Translations under genes and position numbers: made by a program
Shown here: one piece after another, positions 27,801-35,815 of the stretch
Layout: every line of letters starts with the position of its first letter
Position numbering within the stretch: position 1 is the first letter of the stretch
Notes under the pieces: generated by a model
Told to the model about the DNA's origin: nothing
The model's database searches: none
The model's input: the letters and a program-made list of their open reading frames with translations, nothing else
Assembly (NCBI GenBank): GCA_964564735.1
Contig: CAZMCH010000012.1
Location: forward strand, 1-64,000
Length of the DNA stretch: 64,000 nucleotides
Direction of reading: 5' to 3'
Origin: CAZMCH01 sp964564735
GTDB lineage: Bacteria > Poribacteria > DTPJ01

Positions 27801-29213
27801 AAAATCGTTGTAAACGTAACAAGCGAAACAGGTTTAAAAGCCAAGTTTAAGATTGAAAATATCGCTGAAGAAAATATGAAAGAAGACCCCGCTGGGAGTG
27901 GAAAATATACTGGCACTTATGTTATACGAGATGGCATTAATGTCAAAGACACTGTTGTAAATATCACATTGATCGATTCAGTAGGAAATTTTACCACAGA
28001 TACAAGCCAAAAGATTACAATTGATAATATAGCACCACATATTAACTCAATAAAAGTCAGCGGTTCGCCTGCACACAAGGGCAGTAAAATCATCATTGAA
28101 ATACAGGGCGAATCTGACGGAAAAGCAAGTTTCTCTATTGATGGTGCTGTGTCCGATCAACCAATGACAGAAAATACGGAAGGTAATTATATTGGTGAAT
28201 ATACTATACCTGAAGGGATAGATGTAATTGATGCAGTTGTTACAATCACTTTGAGTGATCTGGCAGGTAATAAAACATCAGATAAGACCCAGAAGGTAAC
28301 AATTGATACTACTGCGCCAAAAATAACATCGCTTGACATTTCAGGAAGCCCAGCAAAAGTTAATGAGACTATCACAATAACGCTTATCAGTGAGGAGAAG
28401 GGCATAGCGCAATTTTCAATCGCTGGTATTGCTGATAATATCCCGATGAATGAATCACCATTAGGAAAATATACCGGCAATTTTGTCGTAACAGAAGACA
28501 AAAGCGTCAATAATGCAGTAGTTACTATAATATTAAAAGACAAAGTTGGTAATATCACAACAGATAAAAGTAAGACAATTAATATCATTCCATCTTGGGA
28601 TGTAAATCGTGATGGTTTTATTGATGTTTCTGATATAATTGCAATCAGTAATAGCTTTGGGCATAAAGGCAAGAGTGATGCTGATGTAAACGGAGATGGT
28701 GTTGTTAATATACTTGACCTTGCTATTGTATGCAAGTATTTTAATCAATCTCAAACACCTACAGCCCCGAGTCTAGGATTGATGAAGCTAGATAGCTTAC
28801 AGTTGGCAGAAATAAAGAATCTCTATAATCAAATAAATTCAATTCCTAGTGATGATCCTGATATTTTGCTGACAAAAGAATTACTTGGTAGGATAATAGC
28901 AGAGAATATGCCAAAAATCGCAAACTCTCAACTTATGCAGAATTATCCAAATCCATTTAACCCAGAAACATGGATACCGTATCAATTGAAAGATGATAGC
29001 CAAGTTACAATAAAAATTTATTCTGTCTCGGGTGATCTCATCAGGAAACTTGATTTAGGGTATAAATCCGCTGGCATGTATATTGATCGTGATAAATCAG
29101 CATACTGGGACGGAAAAAATGAATTTGGAGAGCATGTATCCAGTGGAATATATTTCTATACTATCAAAGCAGGCGATTTTTCGGCAACAAAGAAAATGAT
29201 CATAAGTAAATAG
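21819..29213 (+). CDS. Giant secreted multi-repeat protein with dockerin and type IX sorting tail
   Basis: This 2464-residue protein (2459 if translation begins at ATG 21834) starts with a signal peptide (IIPILFILMFMFSINNSYS). Then come two cadherin/Ig-like putative domains (about 150-335) and six ASH/choice-of-anchor-D repeats (about 340-1020, each starting IRVxPxSxDFG). Seven Ycf48/BNR-like blades follow (about 1027-1309, GWAVGxxGTI), and ten Ig-like repeats of about 95 residues (about 1313-2257, GSPGRxGGKI...KVTIDN). It ends with a dockerin (DVNRDGFIDVSD, DVNGDGVVNILD) and a sorting tail with NYPNPFNPETWIPYQL. It is probably a surface adhesin or scaffold exported by a T9SS-like route. Seven blades would close one propeller. 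Confidence 0.9.
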   Translation: MGGVLMYKDDINLRRGLIIPILFILMFMFSINNSYSDSIVSFNRPAKIVIVSGDMQSGISGQMLPEPLVIKLLDKNNMPSTFWNVTFKVIAGGGKVSWNYIKPATEIKVATNSQGIASANLTVGDTKAVNQVRAFFEDLTPVTFIATVGNTAPVLQPIGNKEVNEGASLKFKISATDVNIDDVLTFSTSTLPANSTFDHVTGIFTFNPNYTQAGVYNITFKVSDGFAEDSELVTITVKNVNQPPVLNPIGSRSVDEGNELAILVSANDPDGDVLIYSVLNIPTGATFDPSTRIFRWKPGFNVAPNGGFRNFNVIFMVKDPFGLSDTEEIIITVNDVQPLVPDIRVLPITFDNMPSLDFGITDVGNSSDRIFQIHNDGNENLNIANIKTSDGQFKFISYLKANSAPIDAIDPLVLQLLDENTIISYLNINSNFVPVTYSQQNTLMSINYPIIEPGKCLLIKAQFKPITIGLKQANFTIENNDPDEAIVIMKVRGTAMQTPEIRVSTNNIDFGNIQLGTSLTIPLTIYNDGNGALTINSITIDDTQFTVSQYSEVSPSSSITVNVKFTPTSVGEKTSTLRISSNDPDEAIVLVTLKGNAFRLPTPEISVTPTSISFGDVDVGKSLTKTFQINNTGDAILNISSITSSNNQFVVLNSSNVPVGSQVTISVRFTPATAGAKAGLLTINSNDLDEPAVVVSVQGTGVVVPQPNIRVSPTSIDFGDVVLGESLIKYLNIYNDGSTVLQITSITSNNSRFTILDNSTGIYSGGVVQIRVKFEPQVLGSVSGLITIASNDPDEPSKQIAIKGKGINPPSALIRLLPTSLDFGQVQVTKSLTKEYRIYNDGTTTLNITNITSNNDQFIPIFIDMLSIAPNNYVIATVRFAPGSVGLKTGTINVFSNDPNNPTKALPVQGTGFVTNVPDIAVMPMSLDFGEVEINQTIVSGFYIYNNGNALLQISSITSNNTQFSIITSTTSIEPDYMAPVAVRFSPNSIGTKSGKITILSNDPDHPSVEVMVYGDGIYPGLPAIGVWKQIKQTGILNDLNDVFFTDSNRGWIAGYDGTILYSSNAGESWLPQFSGTSRSLDGIFFTDNSNGWAVGQYGTALRTSNGGNNWSFLNMNINNSLKSIVFTELSRAWTVGDSGTVIRYNGSSWTRQTSNTSFDLMDVDFVNSSQGWAVGGFGTIIRTVDGGQNWLTQLSNTSYALNGVDFVNSYEGWAVGSGGIILHTQNGGQTWSPQTSNANFNTLTDVFFLNSVTGWAVGWNGTILYTVNGGQNWVRIDSGVTENLHAVYFIGPDQGWIVGANGTILRYVPGLPSSITSVSVAGSPANSGGSITITAVGQSRNTAKFSIAGVVSNVSMIENPPGTYTGVYNIPQDSTINITDATVTVTLTNKYGQIATNTSQKVTIDTVSMIESAGVTPNMLKAGDTVIVTASGESGGVTRFTIEGVISDVYMTETPYTSGKYIGEYRIPQGTNTTNAKVTVKLTDKLGNSATKEAGLVTIDTVAQIGAISITGSPAGLGKTITVTMTGEAKGTARFGIKDLVASVLMTETSTGVYTGNYTAKQGDNVKNALVTVSLIDALGNTATKDGGYVTADALCIIDLSTISGSPGRAGGSIKVDIVGDPNGSAKFSIDGIAGENALVESPVGSGKYTGNYIIPANINVTNAVVTITLVDAFGNIALDTSKKVTIDNIVPEITSVEILGSPGRVGGKITVSIIGEPNAKAKFRIENIADENMQEQPIGSGKYTGSYSVLSGINVQDAIVTITLLDSAGNFSTDSSKKITIDNIPPKITSVNVTGSPGRVGGKIEVSMIGEPNGTAKFNIGNILDNSMTEEPVGSGKYVGFYVIPSNVNTKDAVVLVTLTDLAGNSSTDSSKKATIDNTPPKITSVVVEGSPGSAGGKITINAYSELYADAKFKIEGVTEADMIETPASSGKYVGTYTIQEGISVKDAIVTVTITDSAGNIASNTSQKVTIDSTVPKVESVEITGSPGKAGGKIVVNVTSETGLKAKFKIENIAEENMKEDPAGSGKYTGTYVIRDGINVKDTVVNITLIDSVGNFTTDTSQKITIDNIAPHINSIKVSGSPAHKGSKIIIEIQGESDGKASFSIDGAVSDQPMTENTEGNYIGEYTIPEGIDVIDAVVTITLSDLAGNKTSDKTQKVTIDTTAPKITSLDISGSPAKVNETITITLISEEKGIAQFSIAGIADNIPMNESPLGKYTGNFVVTEDKSVNNAVVTIILKDKVGNITTDKSKTINIIPSWDVNRDGFIDVSDIIAISNSFGHKGKSDADVNGDGVVNILDLAIVCKYFNQSQTPTAPSLGLMKLDSLQLAEIKNLYNQINSIPSDDPDILLTKELLGRIIAENMPKIANSQLMQNYPNPFNPETWIPYQLKDDSQVTIKIYSVSGDLIRKLDLGYKSAGMYIDRDKSAYWDGKNEFGEHVSSGIYFYTIKAGDFSATKKMIISK

Positions 29214-29248
29214 TTACAGTTTTTTTCATTGTCTAGGAAATTATATTA

Positions 29249-29322
29249 TTGTGCATTAATTGTAGCTCAGCATTTCAGCTAGAAGGGAAAACCAAGCTGA
29301 AAGCTTGGGCTACAATGCACAC
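29249..29322. repeat. Inverted-repeat hairpin element
   Basis: TTGTGCATT and TGTAGCTCAGCATTTCAGCT on the left pair, with small mismatches, with AGCTGAAAGCTTGGGCTACA and AATGCACAC on the right around a 14-base loop. The GTGCATT arms resemble those of the inner repeat at 6455-6513. It lies between the convergent giant gene and URO-D-like gene and could also stop transcription. Confidence 0.6.
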
Positions 29323-29329
29323 CATTTTA

Positions 29330-30598
29330 TTAACTGATAAAGTCGTTTATAACTTCACGAGTCAATTTGACCCATCTTGCCATTCGTTCAGGCTCATGCG
29401 AAAGAGTATGAACATCCTTCATAACTATCTCGATATTGCAGTCCTTGGCGGTTGTAAGAGTAGTGCGTATATCATTTCGGATAACGTCATCATCAAACTT
29501 CTTGGTGCTTATATATGACGGATTTGGCTTACGTGAATAAACGTAATTTCTTCCAAGTTCACTAGCCATATATTCTTCATCACACCAAGGAGATATTGAA
29601 ACGCTTCTAAGATTCGGAATCTTTTTAAGGACATTCCACCTATTATGCACAGGTTCACAGCACCCATAATAACATAAACCAAATTTTTCTACGACAGCAA
29701 GTTGATAAGGAAATATAAACTCAGCGAACAATTCAGGTCCGACACCGACAGTCTCCTGAGATTCTGAAAGCACCCATAGGTCTTTCAGTCTTACTGGATC
29801 GCCTTCTTTCCAGTCTGATTGCGGTAATTCTCGGCAATGCCCTCTACTACCAGAACCTATATAATCATTCTCGTTATTGAGTGAAAGCAGATTCTCTTTT
29901 TCAAGCCATTCTGCAAAGGCAATATGATCATCACGCAAAAACGCCATAAATTGATGAAGCCCTTCTGGGTCGTCATACATAAATAACATTAATTGCTCTA
30001 ATCCGATATGCTGTATGGCTGTCCAAGTCATGCCAACCGTCCACCAAAATCCACCACGAATTTTGACAGGCAAAATATCTTTGAATACTTCTTCAAGATG
30101 CGCTTTCCATGCCAGAGTTGCTTCTCGATTGACAGTATATGTTCGAGGATGCAGTTTTTCCATATCTCTTTTAATATCTTTGATGGGAGGGTCCCAACGA
30201 TAGCTTGATAATTCAGTTCCACTATTGCCATGCTCAAATTTTATATCGACACCGTATCCACTAACCCCAACATTCCAGTTGCATGTAATATAAGGCTCAA
30301 CGACATTATCATCATCAATGTTTTCGTAATGATAGATCGTTCTTAGAAATCCATGCTCAATTCCTTTTGCCCAACCTTCTTGGCACTTTGTAACTGAACC
30401 CGGAACGAGATCATTAAGAGCAAGTCCTGATTCTATCAATACTAATGGTCTTGTTTTTTCAAGCGAATTGTGTTTTAGCCATAATTCACGACGTTCAGTG
30501 TTTTTTGGACTATTGGCTATCTCCAATATACGTTTTGCCAGATCACGAAGTATATCAAGATCAGATGGAATAACTTTCCATTGAGGATTTTCTGCCAT
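29330..30598 (-). CDS. Uroporphyrinogen decarboxylase (URO-D)-like protein
   Basis: This 422-residue protein resembles the URO-D/MtaA-CmuA superfamily in its C-terminal half: GLCYYGCCEPVHNRWNVLKK, a following SISPWCDEEYMAS, and EIVMKDVHTL. Superfamily members either decarboxylate uroporphyrinogen or transfer methyl groups to corrinoid proteins. The Cys/Glu/His cluster in YYGCCEPVHNRW would suit a metal site. True HemE signatures are absent, so a methyltransferase or an unknown role in C1 or glycan metabolism is more likely. The gene is monocistronic, next to a defective IS. Confidence 0.75.
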   Translation of the reverse strand: MAENPQWKVIPSDLDILRDLAKRILEIANSPKNTERRELWLKHNSLEKTRPLVLIESGLALNDLVPGSVTKCQEGWAKGIEHGFLRTIYHYENIDDDNVVEPYITCNWNVGVSGYGVDIKFEHGNSGTELSSYRWDPPIKDIKRDMEKLHPRTYTVNREATLAWKAHLEEVFKDILPVKIRGGFWWTVGMTWTAIQHIGLEQLMLFMYDDPEGLHQFMAFLRDDHIAFAEWLEKENLLSLNNENDYIGSGSRGHCRELPQSDWKEGDPVRLKDLWVLSESQETVGVGPELFAEFIFPYQLAVVEKFGLCYYGCCEPVHNRWNVLKKIPNLRSVSISPWCDEEYMASELGRNYVYSRKPNPSYISTKKFDDDVIRNDIRTTLTTAKDCNIEIVMKDVHTLSHEPERMARWVKLTREVINDFIS

Positions 30599-30702
30599 AT
30601 ATATTTCCTTTCTTTGAATTGTATCAATTAAATTATAAAACAGTTTTTATGTAATTATTATAGCATATTTTGAAATGTAAGATAAACATGATTCAATAAA
30701 AG

Positions 30703-31354
30703 TGATTCACCCTCAGTTTTTTTATACTTCATAGAAACACGCATTATCTAACATCCAGAAGGGATCAAGCCTGAAATGAATCCAAGAATCTCGCAGTTTT
30801 TCTTTAATTATACGTATCAATGAGAACCCCTTTCTGTAATAGCTTGAACATCTGTAAACTGACTTCTCATATAGAATCAGTATCATACCCATACTGATTA
30901 TCACCAATAAAAATAGCAACTCAAACCTGTCTTGCTCTGTGTCCTTTAACACTAATTCCTTGAACTCAAACAACGATTTAAGGTCCCTGAAACTTTCTTC
31001 TATCTGCGTTCTTTTCTTGTAAAGCAAACTCAGAGTATCATCTATACTAGACACTACAAAGTATGGTTCATCTTCGTCTGATGGATTCACAGAGCAAGAT
31101 TGGAACAATAGAGATTAACCTTTATCTGCTTTTTGATATGATAATACATATCTTTGAAATATTCTTGGATTGTTTGTATCATTCTATCAGGATTGATTAT
31201 TTTTTTCATAGCATATCCTCCAATACTTTCATGGTAAAATAAATAGTAAAATAACAGGATATGCTATTTTTTTGTTTATTTTCAATACTTTCTTACATAT
31301 TCACATCTCAAAACATTGCAGTATCTTTATCGTATAAAAACTGAGGGTGAATCA
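30703..31354 (-). mobile_element. Internally deleted IS4-type insertion sequence
   Basis: The element is bounded by inverted repeats: TGATTCACCCTCAGTTTTT at 30703 and TATAAAAACTGAGGGTGAATCA at 31333-31354. At 652 bp it is far shorter than a complete IS4-family element (about 1.3-1.6 kb). Inside are the two ends of a transposase gene on the minus strand, in different frames, with the middle deleted. No clear target duplication is seen. Confidence 0.85.
30722..31209 (-). pseudogene. IS4-type transposase remnant
   Basis: The N-terminal piece begins at ATG 31209 behind a GGAGGATATGCT site, encodes KIINPDRMIQTIQEYF and runs into a stop at 31087. The C-terminal piece (30722-31108) is in another frame and contains YKKRTQIEESFRDLKSLFEF, the conserved Y-(2)-R-(3)-E-(6)-K region with the DDE glutamate. 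The parts bearing the first two catalytic aspartates are gone, so it cannot transpose by itself but may be moved in trans. Confidence 0.85.
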
Positions 31355-31490
31355 GTCTTCAGTTTTTATTTGCTTTCTATTATTATCTTTTATTATAATA
31401 GTTATCTGTTAATCTTCTTTTTTTGATGCTAATTTCCATTAAGGATATTATAAAGTATTATCTATTAACCATATTTTAGGAGGGAATTAA

Positions 31491-32165
31491 ATGAGTATAA
31501 ATGATTTAGAGAATCGCTGGTTTCCACCATCGCCACACAAAGAGGCTGTATTAGAATTTCTTAATAAGGGAAGGGCTCATATTGAAGAACGGGGTCATAA
31601 TGTTCCACCACTTCTTGTCTTTGAGGACGGCGGAGTGATGGAACTCCCAAAGGCACGCTATAAAAATGGTAATTTCTCGCCGGATGAATCCTCTTCAGCC
31701 TCAAGGCAGACAAATTATAGCGATGTTTGTGGTAATATTGACGAACTTAAAAGGCTTTTACAGGCACAGCCTGAACTTGCAAAGTCTGATCCATCAAGGC
31801 TTTTTGGGTTTATTGATGATGTATGCTATTTACTCTCTCGTATGCAAAGACGACAGGAAACTTACAAATCTGCTGCTGATTCTTCTGCCAAAGTAATTGA
31901 AAAAATGCAGAAAATAGAAGGACCAAATGTAAATGAAGCCTACGAAAAATCCGAAATACTAAAAAATGCCATTAATGAAAATTGTGATAAATTGCCAGAA
32001 AAAATAGAAGAATTGTTTAATCTTGCAGAGGATATAAGGGATGTCGCTAATAGAATGGAGCAAAACGTCCTTTATCCATTTCGCGACCTTTTTATAGAAC
32101 TTGGCGAAATATATTATCAAGTTAGAGGCAGTAGGGCTTGGGAAAATAGAAAAGAAAATAAATGA
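31491..32165 (+). CDS. Protein of unknown function, 224 residues
   Basis: The start follows a strong AGGAGG site (8 bases before the ATG). There is no signal peptide or membrane segment. The first ~70 residues include WFPPSPHKEAVLEFL and PPLLVFEDGGVMELPKARY. The rest is helical and charged, with a likely coiled coil from about 120 to 205 (SAKVIEKMQKIEGPNVNEAYEK). I do not recognise the family. It is a soluble, probably self-assembling protein, transcribed alone between the IS remnant and the fucosidase. Confidence 0.7.
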   Translation: MSINDLENRWFPPSPHKEAVLEFLNKGRAHIEERGHNVPPLLVFEDGGVMELPKARYKNGNFSPDESSSASRQTNYSDVCGNIDELKRLLQAQPELAKSDPSRLFGFIDDVCYLLSRMQRRQETYKSAADSSAKVIEKMQKIEGPNVNEAYEKSEILKNAINENCDKLPEKIEELFNLAEDIRDVANRMEQNVLYPFRDLFIELGEIYYQVRGSRAWENRKENK

Positions 32166-32258
32166 TTTCTTATTTATTGGCTGAAAAAGATTAATCCTCA
32201 TCCATTAATTGAGTTCAAGATAACCCATTTCTGTTGCTTTGGCAGGAAAGGTATAGAT

Positions 32259-33683
32259 ATGAAAAATTTAATAAAACTCTTGTGTATATTTACTTTTATT
32301 TCTTTATTTATAGCATGTCAATTCTCTTGGTCAGGAGACTCTGAATTAGATAAAAGAGAATTACCTGCTTGGTATCAAGATGCAAAGCTAGGGATCTTTA
32401 TTCATTGGGGTATATATTCTGTTCCTGCCTTTGCTAAGGGAAATATCACATTTGAGGAAGCGACAAAGACATTCGCCTTTGATAAATGGTTTTTCAATAA
32501 TCCTTATTCTGCATGGTATTTGAATTCTATGAAGATCGTTGGAAGTCCAACTTATGAATACCATTTGGCGACTTATGGAAAAGATTTTCTTTATGAGAAC
32601 TTTGTTGTTGATTTTAATAAATCCATAGAAAATTGGGACCCAAACTCTTGGGCAACCTTATTTAAGGAAGCAGGCGCAAAATATGTGGTTCTTACAACAA
32701 AACACCATGATGGATTTTTGTTGTGGCATAGTGAAACACCTAATCCGTTTATAACTAATTATCAAGCATCACGAAATATAGTTGCAGAACTCACCGATGC
32801 AGTGCGTAATCAAAATTTGGCTATGGGATTATACTATTCTAGTGGATTAGATTGGACATTCAAAACTGAGCCAATTACAGATATAATGAGTTTTTTTACA
32901 AACATCCCACAACAACAAGAATATATCAAATATATAGATACTCATTGGCGAGAGCTTATAAAACGCTATAAACCAGAAATACTTTGGGCAGATATTGGAA
33001 GTCCAAATGACTTTGATGCAGAATCCATGATTAAATATTACTATGATGTAGTTCCAAAAGGTGTGGTCAATGATCGACACAAAAATATGTTAACTGCTCA
33101 AGGTATTGTTTCTGCTGTTCACTATGACTTTCTCACTCCTGAATATACTGTATTTCCTAATATTAATCCAAAAAAATGGGAAAGCACACGAGGCATAGGA
33201 TTGGATTTTTCTTATAATAAATTTGAAGATGAAAAAGATTATCTTTCGATAAACGAGCTTGTGGACATGCTTGTTGATATTGTGAGTAAAAATGGAAACT
33301 TATTGTTAGGTGTTGCACCTCGTCCAGATGGTTCTATACCAGAAGCACAAATACAGAGGATATTAGGTCTTGGTGCATGGCTTAAAATTAATGGTGAAGC
33401 AATTTATGGTAGTCGTTGCTGGGAACGTGCAGAGGGAATGACTTCAAATGGTATTCCAGTGCGATTTACTCAGAATAATGGTAATCTTTATGTCATTTTA
33501 CTAGAAAAACCGAAGAATTTAAGTATAATCATCCCGAAATTAAAAATAGACTCAAAGTCAAAAATACATTTGTTGGGAATAGAAGAAGTATTAACATGGA
33601 ATCAAGAAGGGGAGGATTTAGTTATTCAATTCCCCGAAGTCTATCCTGAATCTGAGGCTTATGTTCTGAGAGTAAATTATTAA
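32259..33683 (+). CDS. GH29 alpha-L-fucosidase lipoprotein
   Basis: This 474-residue protein begins with a lipoprotein signal ending at the lipobox LFIAC, so it is likely anchored at the cell surface or periplasm. The catalytic domain shows GIFIHWGIYSVPAF, YVVLTTKHHDGFLLW and ILWADIG, where the Asp is at the nucleophile position of GH29; the family's more common form is WFDG. The C-terminal beta-sandwich starts near residue 385. It would release alpha-linked fucose from glycans. It heads the 32-38 kb glycan-degradation region. Confidence 0.93.
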   Translation: MKNLIKLLCIFTFISLFIACQFSWSGDSELDKRELPAWYQDAKLGIFIHWGIYSVPAFAKGNITFEEATKTFAFDKWFFNNPYSAWYLNSMKIVGSPTYEYHLATYGKDFLYENFVVDFNKSIENWDPNSWATLFKEAGAKYVVLTTKHHDGFLLWHSETPNPFITNYQASRNIVAELTDAVRNQNLAMGLYYSSGLDWTFKTEPITDIMSFFTNIPQQQEYIKYIDTHWRELIKRYKPEILWADIGSPNDFDAESMIKYYYDVVPKGVVNDRHKNMLTAQGIVSAVHYDFLTPEYTVFPNINPKKWESTRGIGLDFSYNKFEDEKDYLSINELVDMLVDIVSKNGNLLLGVAPRPDGSIPEAQIQRILGLGAWLKINGEAIYGSRCWERAEGMTSNGIPVRFTQNNGNLYVILLEKPKNLSIIIPKLKIDSKSKIHLLGIEEVLTWNQEGEDLVIQFPEVYPESEAYVLRVNY

Positions 33684-33712
33684 CAATGCCTAAATCATTG
33701 TCAAAATGTTTA

Positions 33713-33741
33713 TTGATGTTTATTTCCAACTATTGTATAAT
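33713..33741 (+). promoter_or_regulatory. Sigma-70-type promoter for the NanA-like/sulfatase operon
   Basis: TTGATG (33713-33718), a 17-base spacer and a perfect TATAAT (33736-33741) precede the gene at 33824. Confidence 0.5.
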
Positions 33742-33823
33742 GCGATTATGAAATGAAATATTCATATCACGTTGGCATGTTTTGCCTGATTGATAAAAGC
33801 GTCCTAAACATAAGGAGATCATA

Positions 33824-34759
33824 ATGCAAAGCTATTTAACAGGTTTGATCGCCGCTACGCATACACCAATGAATAATAATGGAAGTCTTAATCTTGATGT
33901 CATCGAAAAACAGGCTGAATCACTTATAGCAAATGGTGTTAATGGTGCGTTTATCTGTGGAACAAATGGCGAGGGATTGTCATTAACGACTGCAGAACGA
34001 ATGGATGTTGCGGAAAGATGGGTAAATGTCGCAGGCAAAAATCTTGATATAATTGTCCATGTCGGGCATAATAGCATTTACGACAGTAAAGTTTTGGCAG
34101 AACACGCTCAAAAGATCGGTGCAAATTCGATCGCTTCAGTCAGCCCTTCGTTTTTTAAACCTAAAAATGCAGAGGAACTGGCGGATATATGCGCCATGAT
34201 TGCCGAATCCGCACCAAAACTACCATTTTATTACTATCATATACCTGCTTTATCAGGGGTAGATATTCCAATGATTGCATTTTTGCGACAGGGAAAGAAA
34301 AAAATACCAACTCTTAACGGTATTAAGTTCTCTCATACAGACATAATGGATTTTGCAGAATGTATATCTTTTGATAATGAAAAATATAATATTCTATTCG
34401 GAAAAGATGAAATTTTGCTTTCGGCAATGGTTTTTGGGGCTAGTGGTGCAGTTGGTAGCACTTACAACTTTTCTGCCCCGCTTTATCATATAATAATGAC
34501 CGAATTTCAGGCTGGAGAAATTGAGTCTGCACGTTTAGATCAAATCAAAGCTATTGAAATGGTCTCAATATTGGTAAAGTATGGAGGGATTTCTGCTGGG
34601 AAAGCTATTATGAAAATGATCGGCGTTGATTGTGGTCCTGTTCGTCCACCTTTGCGAAATTTGACTAATGAGCAATATGATAAATTATATGAAGAATTAT
34701 CAAATGTGAACTTCTTTTCATATTGTTCTGTGCAATCAAGAAATGATCTGTTTAAATAA
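33824..34759 (+). CDS. Dihydrodipicolinate synthase/N-acetylneuraminate lyase family aldolase
   Basis: This 311-residue protein contains GTNGEGLSLTTAER, FYYYHIPALSGVDI and the Schiff-base lysine in NGIKFSHTD. FYYYHIPALSG is the form seen in N-acetylneuraminate lyases, so cleavage of sialic acid or a related 2-keto-3-deoxy sugar acid is more likely than lysine synthesis. It starts behind AAGGAG and opens an operon of four closely spaced genes: aldolase, oxidoreductase, sulfatase and serine hydrolase. The exact substrate is uncertain. Confidence 0.88.
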   Translation: MQSYLTGLIAATHTPMNNNGSLNLDVIEKQAESLIANGVNGAFICGTNGEGLSLTTAERMDVAERWVNVAGKNLDIIVHVGHNSIYDSKVLAEHAQKIGANSIASVSPSFFKPKNAEELADICAMIAESAPKLPFYYYHIPALSGVDIPMIAFLRQGKKKIPTLNGIKFSHTDIMDFAECISFDNEKYNILFGKDEILLSAMVFGASGAVGSTYNFSAPLYHIIMTEFQAGEIESARLDQIKAIEMVSILVKYGGISAGKAIMKMIGVDCGPVRPPLRNLTNEQYDKLYEELSNVNFFSYCSVQSRNDLFK

Positions 34760-34773
34760 TGGAGGCTGACTCA

Positions 34774-35799
34774 ATGAAAAGAAAATTGAAGCTGGGTGTT
34801 TTGGGCTGCGGATTCTGGGCAAAATACCAAATCTCTGGATGGAAGGAACTCGATAGAGTGGAGATAGTTGCCATTTATAATAGAACTCGGTCAAAAGCTG
34901 AAGATTATGCGAAATATTTTGATGTGCCAAAAGTATATGATACGCCTGAAGAGATGATGGCTGATGATGAAATTGATTTTGTTGATATTATCACTGATGC
35001 TTCTGTTCATTCAGAACTTGTGCATCTTTCTGCGAAATATAAAAAGCCTGTAATATGCCAAAAACCTATGGCACTTTCTCTTGAGGAAGGCAAGTCAATG
35101 GTAGAAGCATGTAAAAATGCAGGTATTCCATTTATGATTCATGAAAATTGGCGTTGGCAGACACCTATCCGCAATGTAAAGGCAGTCATGGATTCTGGTG
35201 TGATAGGCAAACCTCTAAGATGTAATCTCTATTGGAATAATAGCTTTCCTGTTTTTGAGAATCAGCCATTTCTTGCAAAAATTGAGCAATTGATAATAGC
35301 TGATCTTGGGATTCATATTCTTGATACAGCCAGATTTTTCTTTGGCGAAGCACAGGAGTTATATTGCAAAATATCAAAGGTCAATAAAAATATTGTTGGC
35401 GAGGATATGGCTACAATAATGATGCAGATGGGTAATGTAACATGTCTTGTGCAGATTTGTTATAGTTCCATATTAGAAGATGAGAAATTTCCACAGACCT
35501 ATGCGCTTATAGAAGGAGAACAGGGTTCTATTAAGCTAGGTCTGGATTATCGGGTAAGTGTAACGACAAGAGAAGGAACTTATTCGGTCTATAAACCACC
35601 GCCTAAATATTCATGGGTTAACCCTGACTATGAGGTTGTCCAATCAAGCATTGTTGCAACAAATAAGAACTGGGTAGATTCATTTCTCGCAGGAAAAGAA
35701 CCCGAAACATCGGGAGAAGATAACCTAAAAACATTAGAATTAGTCTATTCTGCTTATGAATCAGCTAAAACAGGGAAAGCTATAAAAATAGGACAATAG
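34774..35799 (+). CDS. Gfo/Idh/MocA family oxidoreductase
   Basis: I use the ATG at 34774, since GGAGG at 34761-34765 is placed for it; an in-frame ATG at 34759 lies ahead of that site and overlaps the aldolase stop. The protein (341 residues) begins KLKLGVLGCGFWAKYQ, has the motif CQKPMALS at the catalytic-lysine position, and HENWRWQTPIR and IADLGIHILDTARFFFG in the substrate domain. Placed between the aldolase and the sulfatase, it is expected to oxidise or reduce a sugar released by them. Confidence 0.93.
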   Translation: MKRKLKLGVLGCGFWAKYQISGWKELDRVEIVAIYNRTRSKAEDYAKYFDVPKVYDTPEEMMADDEIDFVDIITDASVHSELVHLSAKYKKPVICQKPMALSLEEGKSMVEACKNAGIPFMIHENWRWQTPIRNVKAVMDSGVIGKPLRCNLYWNNSFPVFENQPFLAKIEQLIIADLGIHILDTARFFFGEAQELYCKISKVNKNIVGEDMATIMMQMGNVTCLVQICYSSILEDEKFPQTYALIEGEQGSIKLGLDYRVSVTTREGTYSVYKPPPKYSWVNPDYEVVQSSIVATNKNWVDSFLAGKEPETSGEDNLKTLELVYSAYESAKTGKAIKIGQ

Positions 35800-35815
35800 A
35801 AGGAGTAATTTATAT

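Noticed and set aside
26777..28735. Minus-strand frames within the giant protein's Ig repeats
   Set aside because: They repeat with the DNA period of the plus-strand repeats, so they are shadows.
29330..30598. True HemE (uroporphyrinogen decarboxylase of haem synthesis)
   Set aside because: HemE signatures are absent and no other haem genes lie nearby; only superfamily membership is supported.
33773..33785. TGGCATGTTTTGC as a third sigma-54 promoter
   Set aside because: The GG and GC doublets are 2 bases too close; a better sigma-70 promoter lies at 33713-33741.
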